Origin: Gordionus sp. m RMFG-2023 | Lineage: Eukaryota > Nematomorpha > Gordioida > Chordodea > Parachordodidae | DNA length: 64,000 nt | NCBI RefSeq assembly: GCF_954871325.1 | Contig: NC_088776.1 | Coordinates: 55,384,569 to 55,448,568, forward strand | Direction: 5' to 3' | Shown: one piece after another, positions 50,283 to 61,800 of the stretch | Position numbering within the stretch: position 1 is the stretch's first letter | Layout of the letters: each line of letters starts with the position of its first letter | Notes under the pieces: generated by a model | Told to the model about the DNA's origin: nothing | Databases searched by the model: none | The model's input: the letters and a program-made list of their open reading frames with translations, nothing else | Translations under genes and position numbers: made by a program

Positions 50283-52683
50283 AATAAGTATATTATATTA
50301 ATCGGATATATATAGTATATTACATAGGGGGAACAAGTTAATTTTTAAAGTTGCTAAGAAATTTTTTAAAATTTTATATATTTTATGGAGGGGAAGGGGG
50401 TTAAATCCTATAATTACGTAATTTTTTAAACTTTAAAACTTATCTCATTGCTAATAGGTTAGACTGGGGCCGCATGAATTTGAAATTGTCCTATGACTAC
50501 TAAAGTTAATAATAATATAAATCTTATCATCCAGCTATAAAATAAAAATTATTTCTAAATTTTACTAACATATTTTTATGCCAATGTAGTCCCCAGTTCG
50601 CTGTAGGGATAAACTTATATCTCCTCTGAAATAGTCACCCGGGCTTTTGATCTTATTTGGTTTATTCTGATCGAAATATTCACCTTTAAGGTATGGCTGA
50701 TAAAAATGTTCTGAACCTGGAGGAGATGACTAGAATAGAAAGGGTCCCTTAGGATGCAAGTTTGAGATGTCAACTACCTTTTTTTGAGTTTCTTTTAATC
50801 TTTTTTTATAATTTTATTTTACACGGAAGACCGGGGTTACATGGTAGATGTTTTAGTTTTGTGATAAAATTTTATTTTAATTTTATAAAATCAAATTAAT
50901 TATATCATTGGGTAGCCAAATCATTAGACTATAAAGATAGTATGTAGAGATAACAATTAGCAGAAAAATGGAAAAGTTATAGACGTTTACATTTTTACTT
51001 TACCTTCCGTAATCCCTAGGCTACCTTAGATAAGGTAAATATAGTATAAAAAAATATTAATTATTATATATTTTTACTTGTCAGCTTAATAACTTCCGTA
51101 ATAATATTATATAATAATCGAGAATTTCACTTAATTCAATTTTCTCAACTAATTCACGTTTCACTGCCATCATTTAAAAGGCTTATACCTAGATTATTGT
51201 GGCCAATATTGGCTAATTGTTTATTTATAATTATTTTTATTTTTATTTATCGAAAGTTTGTTGATATCTCACTTGTGAAAAAGATGTTGTAAGAAAATAT
51301 TCGTATATAATAATATAGTATAAATTGGTTTTTGATAATGAGTGTCTGCACTTTGTTTTTGTATTTGGCCAGCGATTCTACCCTGCCACTTTTTTAATAG
51401 CCTTAAATTTATTTTATTCATTCTTTATTTTTGATAAGTTATTTTCCGCAGCTATTTTCCTTGAGGTTTATTTTGGTTGAATATTTTTATGCAGGATTTT
51501 CTCCCATTACTCTACAAATTATGCATTGAGTTTTCACCTGCTGAATTCATGGGAGAAGATTATACAAGGTTTTAAATTCTTCTGGAAATAGAGAATAAAT
51601 GTGATAAATATTTAAACAAGAGATAAAATTTGCAAAATATAAAGATTGGGTAAAAAATAAAATGCTACTGTGAGTGGCTAGATATCTAAGAAAAGAAAGC
51701 ACGCATAAAAAGTTGTGGTAAATAATAAAAAAAATAATACATGCAAATCGACTAAGAATGTCCTCAAATATCACCAGGTTGTGGTCAAAAAAATCAAACA
51801 ACGAGTCGGAGACGGGACCTAAAATTTAGGTCATCTTAGCTCTGTTCTATCCTATTTGTCTTAGCCAATTAACAATATTAACCTTTATGCAAATATGTGG
51901 TACAAAAATCAAATAAGCATCTTTGATGAATCGAACCAACTGAAGTCCCTTAGAAGAGCATTCTTAGATAAGGAACAAAATAAATTATTACACAAATACT
52001 TTTCTGTCCCCAAGTTTCTACTGACTCCAGGAATCACAGTCAAAAATCATGATTATTTAAAATTTCAAATTATACTTAAAATTTTATTCAAATTTATAAT
52101 TTTGTTTTATTATAAAAAATAATGGTGCTATAAAAGGAAAAAATATTTGTAAAAGTTTGGCTCCCTGTATATTACAATATCAAAATCAAAATATATGAAT
52201 AAATGTATAAATATTATTTTTATAGATAACATAATGTAATATATTTGTCATTATATTCAAGAAATAGCTAAAATAAGTGAAAATATTGTAATAAATATAT
52301 TAAATAAGTAATTGATTAATAATTGCATTGTAAATTGGATTATATATTACCTGTATTAAAAAACGATTCTTTTAAAAGATGATTTTTTGTGGTATTAAAT
52401 TTGTAAATATATTCGAAATTTTTTTGATAACAACATATAAATATAAATATCATTTTTTTGGTGTTTTACAACATTTGAGAGAGGAAAATATTGATTTATA
52501 TAAGAGGCATATTATATGGTATCGAGGAACTTAATTAAATTTATGTTTCAATAAGTAATTTTGATGTTGAAATTAAATCAAAATCTATATATAATTCGTA
52601 TAATCTCTCGATCCGATAAATTATAATAAAAAAAAATAAGAAATTCGGCACATTTAATTCATAAGCCTACTCCAAATTATTAT
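50283..52683. other. Intergenic region, receptor copy 2 side to transglutaminase 3' end
   Basis: No gene recognised. A plus-strand ATG frame at 51,895-52,122 reads MWYKNQISIFDESNQLK and LRRAFLDKEQNKLLHKYFS, then becomes low-complexity. I do not recognise it and it may be chance or a fragment. Confidence 0.35.
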
Positions 52684-52825
52684 TCATTGTATAACGCTGA
52701 CATGCAGGTAACCCTCGATATCATTCAAATCTGAGGAACTAAAACTAACTAATATGGTTTTATTCCCAGTGTCTCGAGGTGTTATATTAGCTTCCAACAT
52801 AGCTAGACTTGATCCTGGGATATCT
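52684..52825 (-). CDS. Transglutaminase terminal exon
   Basis: [37 protein letters not shown] and a final HVSVIQ before TGA, matching the family end (FxPxxxGxRxLxAxFxSxxLxDVxG). Confidence 0.88.
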
Positions 52826-55800
52826 CTATTATAGTTTTGTTTATTTAGTACATATATAAATACAAAATTTATCATATATAGATTAATGCAATTAAAATAA
52901 ATTATACCTATAAAGATAGGAACGAAAATTATTACAGGCTTGATTAAACTATATTCCCATAAAAAATCATTGACCTATAAATATTTCCCTATTTCTAATC
53001 CAACCAAATTTTAATTTATTTTAGCATGGCCTGTCTGCATTTAAAATATTTTTATCCGCTAATTTAAAAAAAAATAGAAATGAATTGTAAATTTTTTTAA
53101 AATAAATCAAAAGTTTTGTAAAAAAAAAGAAGATATTTCTTGGATATGCTCAGGTTTATAATTTATTTATATTCTTAAGCCAGACCAGGATATAATCATT
53201 ATTTTCTTGAGCCTCACTAGAATAAGATTATGGTTTGAAATGCTTTATCGAACTCGAACATATCCTATAATATTAAGTTTTTTTAACTATAACATGAGAA
53301 AAGAGCTCTCCACAAACCTATCCTAGTCCGACCCAAATGTCTGACCAGACTTTAAATCCGTGCTTAATACTAACTCCAGCTAACATTTTATTTTCAAAGT
53401 GGAGGACTTCAGAGTAAAGTTATACCTTATTGCATTAAAACTAAAAGAAATATTAAGCAATGTGTGGCCAAATAAAAAAAAATTGAAATGTGGATAATCA
53501 AATATTTAAAATTGCGTGACAAAAAGGGATACAAATGTGAATGATATAACAGATACCAGATTGAAAAAAAATAAATAAAGATTGAAAAACTTACTCACAA
53601 ATAAAACTTATATAGTAGAGAGATGGAATGAATAATATACATAACACGAATTACAAACAAAAAATGAATTAAGATATAATTGATACTTTCAATAAAATAA
53701 AGGTTATTATATACAGGGATCCGAATGACATTCCTATATGGAGTTAAGCTCTTGGATAAGAAATTATATTCTTCATAACAAATCTATTAAATAAAATATT
53801 AAAACTAACAAGATTCCAGACAAATGGTAAAAATAAACCCATTACCTATTTATAAATGTAAGGGAATATTTAAAAGAATATAAAAATTAGGATCAAATGT
53901 GAGATAATCATTGAAAAAAATTGCTTAAAGCGTTAAAATGGACGAAAATAAACTGGTATTACTTGGGAAGTCAACTATTGATATAATTTATGGGATATTA
54001 CTATTCATTAAAAAAGATTAGAGAGAAAAAAAGGAGAAATATTCTATATGGGCTTTGTTTCTCAAGTGGCCTTTGATAAAATTCCTTCATAAATTGATAC
54101 GGTGAAATTTAAGGAGAAATAAATTATATAAAATTGTATAAATCTATAAGATATGAGTAATAAATATTAATAAACATTATGGACAGCAAAATTTCTATAT
54201 TGATGTTGGGAGCTAATTGTGAATAAGACTAAAATCTTTTGGGATAATGAACGCAATCACTAAATAAAAGATAAAGTATGGAAAATGTATAAGGTTATGC
54301 TTATAAAGGAGATAGAATTGAATAAAGACTGTCATTATAATAATAAACATTGTAGAATGGAGGCTAAAATTATAGAATATTATAATTATTTTGGACCACA
54401 TTATAATTGGATGATAGAGGAAAAGAAACTGTCAATTAATGCAGACTGAGCAGAATGGAGAAGCCAGAAGAGTGTTATACCAACCTGGAAGTTATGAGGA
54501 AAAGAGGCAGGAGAAGGCTGGGTTCTAAAAAAAGTTTTGGCTATAAAACTTTATCTCCAAATTTGTCTAATAAAGAAAAACCAAATAATTGGCATCCGAA
54601 TAACACCGTGTACGGACCTGTATAGGATACGAATTATGATCCAGATAAAAGTAAATTGTATAATTTGGCATTGGAAACCCACTGTCATATGAAATAGAGT
54701 AATGAAATTGAATTGTTAGCCGGTGCTAATACATTATATTGCATATAAGGTAACTTAAATTTAGGGAAATAAAGAAAAAACGAAGACGTAAAAAAATCAG
54801 CGTTTATTTGCAACCTGCTCGCAATCACTTTAGGCTTGTTGATTCCAGGTCCCTCTAAGATCCATTTAGAATTTCTGAGAGTTTTTTTGAGGGGATTAAC
54901 AAAGCTAGCTTTTATAGAGGACTGTTTATTCAATTTCAATGGCAGGCCTTCTACCTAGATAAATATAAATCGGTATTTTTTATTGATTATTGAAATCTCT
55001 ACTTTAAAATATTTAAAGTTAAATTATATTTTTAAGAAATAAAATTTATTATTTTGAATATAATTATTAATTCTTCTTTATGTTGAAATTGATACAAATT
55101 TAGGTATTTTACCTATTGAAATCTCTCTATTTCGATTTGAATAAACTTCAGAAATTAATTATATATTAGTCTTTTTTTCCCATAAAATGTCTAATGTGCA
55201 AATTCGAAAATTCAATCTTTTAAGTGAGTCGTAAACTCTATTAACAAAATCTTTTATATAGATTAAATTGCATAATGATTGCCTATTTCTAATTCCAAAT
55301 TACTCTACAATAAACAAGTGATTCTATTATACCAACTATGAAAACCTTTATATTAATGGTGGGCATAGATATGATGAAGTCGTCGACGCTTGAAAAGACT
55401 TCATTGGTCTCACTAACTACAGCCATACATGTCATGTGAAAATAGCATCCATCCTTAATATAATCCAGGTAATCTTCGGCTTGTATTTCCATTGAAATAT
55501 CTCTACCTAAAAAAAACAATTTTGATAGATAAAGTTTTTAGAAATAAAAAATCATATAATTCCAAAAAAATTAGAAAACAATAATATTTTCATATCCTAA
55601 AGTTAAAAAATTATTTTCAGAAAATTTGAAAATTTTTTACATGAACTTGTCCCTAGAATATTTTTAATAATATCTTCTCCCTTCTTTTCTTTCTAAATTT
55701 AGTATTTTTAGATCTTAATTATCTTAGGTCCCCAATAATAATCCAAACTTGTATTAGAAATTTCTATATAATATTTGAAAAATAGAATAATATAGGAAAT

Positions 55801-58800
55801 TGTTATAATTAATATAATAATGAATAGAAAGATAAAAAAAATAATTAAAATGATATAAACTTTCTCTTCCATTTAGAGGTACATTTTCGAATTGAGCTGA
55901 CTTAATCTTTTTATGTCTAATACCTGAATATGCATTAAATTATTCATTTTTGATCAATATATTTTACTTTTAAATCAATAAAAATTTGAATATTCATAGA
56001 TATAATTTATTTATACCAGTATAATAAACGGAATATAGATGTAAAGAGATTGTCAAAGTTCGTTGAGAATTCGTTAAATTTAACATTTTCAATATGATAG
56101 CTAAATTTTCACCTAAGCGAACCTAATTTATAATATTATTTATTATGTATACATGTTAATAAAAATTCTTGAAAATAGAAGGCTTAATATAAAAATAATT
56201 ATTAGAAATAAATTGGTTAAAAATATAATATGTTTGGCCAATAATTCTTTTTTTCAGTATATGAAACATCTTGTTTTTTATAAACTTTTACGTTAAATGA
56301 ATTATATGGGTTTATATTTAATATTTCTTTCATTTTGTAATTTATCAATTAATCTGTTTTTCCAAAAAAAATCAAAAATCTTACATCAATTTTTAATATC
56401 GTTTTATATTAAAAATATATATATTCTGTTGTAAATTAAATCGCTATTTTTGTTATATTTGTTATATAAATAATAGACAGATTAAATTTTTTAAATGCTT
56501 CATCTTGCGGAAACTTTCCTGTTACCTTTTTTTACTTATTATATATTATTATAAAAATTGTTTAATATATATAAGTATTTTTTTTTACATTAATCTATAT
56601 ATGAAATTTTTGAATAATAGTTAATTATAAATATAATATATCTTTTTGAAATATTTTATATCTTGCAATATTTAACGTTAAAATCATTGTAAGCAAAGAC
56701 TTATTAAAATAAAGATTCTATATTGATATAATTTATTATATCGTGAATAAAAGTACTCCTATTTTAACATGATCGCATACTACTTCTATTATTTAACATT
56801 TATTCTAAAATAGCAATATAGACATTAATATTATCTAGATGTCGGTAATTTATATATTAATAATTTCTAAATTGTTGGATTTTAAATATAAGTACATAGT
56901 AATTTTTGAAATATTTATCTTAGAGTTGTTAATGAGCGGCGCTACATTTTTTCAAAAACATCTGGAGCAAAATTGAGTAGCGGGAGTGGGAGCTAACTTC
57001 TTTCTAGAAGGAGGCGCCGCTCCACTGCTCCTTTAAATTTAATGTATAAATTAAATTATTTTTTAAATATTAATTGTTAATTAAAATTCAATAAAAATGA
57101 AATTTTGTTTTATTTAATTTATCCATTATTTAATGTTTCATCTCATCATTTTAAATATTAAACATCAAGCTTTTCCTATTTATATGGAAAAGATTTTGAA
57201 TAATCTTGTAAGTAATATTAATATTCATTTTATAGATATATAATAAAAAAATAGTTTTCGATATTATGGATTTAGAGATCATGGATGGAGAAATTGAATT
57301 TCCATTTCCATCTTACAAAAAATATACTACTAAAAGTTGTTGATAATGATCAAACAAATTTAAGGGAAAAATGCCTTTTATGTTTAAATAAAACTATTTA
57401 ATTTTCAAAAGTGAGCAGCCTTAATCTAAAAAAGAATCTAAAGGTAAAAAATCTTTCTTTTGAATACAAAATGATTTGGAAGATTTTTTTGGATTCCATG
57501 AAATTGATCATCAAGAAGATAATATATTGGACAAACATATTCAAAGAGAATTTATTACTTTTAAAAGCTAATAAAAGGTTATAAATATTTTGACAGATCA
57601 TTTAATATAAATAGAGCTTTTTAATAAAAAAATATAATTTTGTTTCCTATACCTTCTAAAAAAATGAAAATCAAAGGAACGGTTCCATTACTTGGAGCGG
57701 GAGCTAGCTCCTTTTGAGAATATAAGAGCGGGAGCTAGCTACTTTTTAAAATGAGCGTTAACAACTTTGTTTAAAATACTCAATATATTTACATTGACTA
57801 AATCCACTAGGGTGAATTCAACATCTTTATTAGAACTTCCGTAAGACTCCGAGAAAGAACTCCTTGATAGTGCTCTCAAACCTGAATCATTATCCTCTCT
57901 AGCACCTAAAGATATATAAATAAATTAATGAATGAAAATTATCGATTAATATCTTACTCTCTTCTGGTTTATAATCGTTTGTTATATCGAGTCGATCATC
58001 ATCCACATTGGAAATGGAATTTGGTTTGACGCAGCTGATAAATTGGCCAATCCTATTTATGTAATCGTTGATAATATTTATTTCTATTACTAATACTATA
58101 CTGTAATCTATATATAATTAATAATACTTTTACAAAAAAAACTAATTCCGAAATAGGGTTCATAAATTATTCCTACTAGTTAATTACAACATAAAATATA
58201 TCATTCATTGTTCTTATTTTTAAAATTTAAAAACATATAAACATAAGACAAAACCGGAGATACAAAAAAAGGAGGGAAAAAAAAGTTAAAAGGAGGATAA
58301 AATAAATGTATGAGTTAAATAAAAAAAAACTTATGTTCATCCCTATATAAAAAAGTTGGCTTTCCGTTGTTCCTTCTAGTGAGAATCCACGAGACAATAT
58401 CAGCATTTACTTCCGCAAACGCGAAACCAGTGTCGTATTGTAAGCCTACGTTTCCGTTTCTTATAGCTTTTATAGACACTGGGCCACATCTATAAACGTC
58501 TTTATAATGGTATTCATAACTAATTAACATGATAAAATATTTTAATTTTGATTGTTTTTTTTCAAATGCTTTATTAAGTGCGCTCTAATTATAAAAAAAG
58601 ATGATATTTATCCACCCAAAATAAAAAATACTTTCGCTTATTTCTTGAGGGGTAGAATCCAACAATTGCCAACCTCCATAACCTGAAGGCAGGTCTGGTC
58701 TTGTCATCCAGCATTCATTCCAAACATGATAATTCCTAAATTATATATAATAATATATTATATACAATTTTGAGACTAATTAAGCTTACTCCAGGTTATC

Positions 58801-61800
58801 TGGTTAACTAGTTATCAATACATATGAGAAGGGGAAGGGATGGGGGGAGGGCATAAACGTGTTTTGATTTGTTTTGTGAATTTATGATATTATTATCAAA
58901 ACTTTATAAAATTATTAAGAAATTTGAATAGCATAAGCTACCACGTACAAATTATAACCTTAAGCCAAGGTTTATATATATTATAAACCTCTTTCAGGGA
59001 CTTTGACTGTTATAAAAATCATTTTGGGCTAATAAAAGCGCAAACACTCATGTCTCCAAATATTTTGTACAATTTATCACTATAAAAAATCATTTAAAAT
59101 ATTTTGAGTAAATAAAAGTGACAAACAAAATTATTTTATAGAATATGCAATATAGCCTAACCTACAATGAGTTTTTCTAAAGGTCTTTAAAAAATTTTAT
59201 GGAACCCCCCCCCCAATTAATAGTGCCCCTCTCCCCTCACCCTTAACAATGACCGTGTTATGCTTATGTATCAATAAACAACTTAAATAAAAAAAAGTAA
59301 ATATTTTCTATAATTTTTGAGGAAGGAGATAAGAAAAATTTCTGAACAAATGGGTTAAAAGAAAATAGTCTTCCATAATATAATACAATTATATTAATTC
59401 ATGTTTTATAGTCAAATATTATGATTTTAAATTTTTTTATTTTAAAATAGATTCGATTATTATTCGTACATTTACTAAAATATTTTAAATTATGAATAGG
59501 GGTTTGAAAAAAAAGACATAAATTACCATATAGAATCAGGGCTAATTTCTTCCTGAATCTCCATCCTTTCATTGTAAATTACATCAACCACAAGGTTCTT
59601 ATTTGTATCGTGGGCACTATTGAAATTGGTGATGGTTCTACACGGTATTCCAAGGGCTCTTAGAACTTTTATACACATATTTTTTTTAACAGAGAGATTA
59701 TATTATTTGTTATATCCTATCCTCTATTGTATTCTCCAGCTTTCCCTTCTCAAACAATAAAATATAAACTTGTCGTGGTTACTCCGGCGAAGACCCAACA
59801 CTGACCATATTTGACCGAATTCCTAGTCTTGTAGTATTTTTGCATTATTTGTGTCGAACCTTGCCAATCAGTGGGATTAATTCCGTTCCTATAATTTCCA
59901 GACCAATTGCCTTCCACAATACCCCTATCCCCATCTAAAGAATTCACCTGAAGAGAATAATTATTTTATACAAAATAAAAATAACAATTTATTGTATATA
60001 AATATGGCATATGTTGGAGTCAACTTTTACTATAGATCAATGTTGCAATCCAATCATTTATGCATGCGATTAAACTTTGGGCCACATATGGATAATATTA
60101 TCGAGAAGTCGTTAGAGAGTTAATTAAAATTCATCAATAGCATCAAAAGAGCCAAAAATAATAGTAAAGATTATCAACATTTTAAAATGCTACCTAAAAA
60201 TAAAAACCGAAACTATTATTCAATTGTATTTATACTTTTTCATTTGTAACACTATTATCTTCTAATTAATAATTTACTATAAATCTATTCCAATTTAAAA
60301 AAAAATCTTATCAAAATTAATCTTACTCGTTTAATTCTTATATAATAAAATAAAATTCCATTTCACAACTTACGGGGATAAAAAAATATCGTTATTCTTA
60401 AGGTAGCAGGTAGTAAGATAATAAATAAAAAATTTATAAAAATATTTTATTTTATTTCAATATTAAAATTTTTTTAACTACCCCGAAAATCTAATAAATT
60501 TTACATGTATACATATATTATAAAATTCAATTTATCCATTTATTTAATCGATTAAATATAAAATAAGAATCATTTAAACAACCAAAGTATTAAGAAACTA
60601 TTAAGTTAATATAATTTAAAGTAAACGAAATAATAAAATCAGTTCGTTAAGGTAAATATTAATGTAAATTAAATAAATAAATATAATATATTCTACCCTT
60701 TTAAAAATAACCCCCGCCCAAGTTCTCCTTGGATGTGGATCTTTTATGTTTAAAATGTAATCTTAGTATCGTGCATATAATTTTCTCTTTCTACTACGCC
60801 TTGAAACATTAGTCAGAGAATTTTTTTCTGTCTCGATAACATTTCCCATTTTCTAAAATAAACCGTTGGTAATGTGTTTTGTTCATGCATGAGAATTTTG
60901 TAGGTGATAAATCTTTTTTAAAGTTAGTCTAAATACCTCTTTAATAAACCATTTTTTGTGTCAATATGATAGTTAAAAAGAAATAATAAAAATCAGTCAG
61001 AATGTATTAGCAGTTATATATATATAACAATGTTTAAATTTAAAGCATAGTGTCAAAAACATAACCTAACGTTTAAAACTCATATATAACATAATGTATA
61101 ATTTAAATAATTATTACTATCGCTGATATAGCTCTGCACACTTCTATTGGATTATTTCTGCGTTGGTGGGGCAATCTAGTCATATCGAGAGCCAAAAAAG
61201 CGCAACTTAACACGTTCTCTTCGTACTAAATCGAATAAAAATTTTATTTGCAGATATTCTATTTTAACCAAACTTTATTGATATTTTTTTATAACTTAAT
61301 TAATGCCATAGTAGTCGTTTTCTTTTAGGGTAAGTCCAAACAATAAAATGTATAAACGGCTAATAACATTAACTGCTCAATGAACTGGAAAAGTTACAAA
61401 TACCTGTCCATAACTCCACATACGTGAGTGCTTGTCCTTCGATGTTCCCATCCAAATTTTGCCCACATCTCCCAACACGGAATCCTCACGCCATTCATCA
61501 TCGTCGAAAAATACCGAGTCCTCTATCAGAAATGTAGAATATCAAAATTAAAAGATTTATAAATTCATTTATTTAATTTGTTACCTTTGCACCAAGGATT
61601 GAACAGAATGAAGATAGGTTTATTTATTTTAAAAACTATTTCTCTCCTATAAAAATTAGCAGCATCAGCTAGAGATGTAGACACGATCGAAAGTATCCAC
61701 ATACCTATTGAAGTATTTGGGGCTGCCAAACACTCCACCCAAACCCGGTTTCCTTGGATGGATTTATTTCGGCATCCCCATTGCTTTTATATACAAGTTT

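Noticed and set aside
51547-51801. Minus-strand 84-codon hydrophobic frame
   Set aside because: Phe/Ile/Leu-rich translation expected from AT-rich DNA, with no motif, splice context or homology.
57398-57601. Minus-strand 67-codon frame
   Set aside because: Antisense to the BED-finger remnant of the hAT element at 56,921-57,769.
59770-59781. GTAACC donor right after WVFAG in the transglutaminase
   Set aside because: Using GTTTAT eleven bases later restores the family sequence [22 protein letters not shown] does not.
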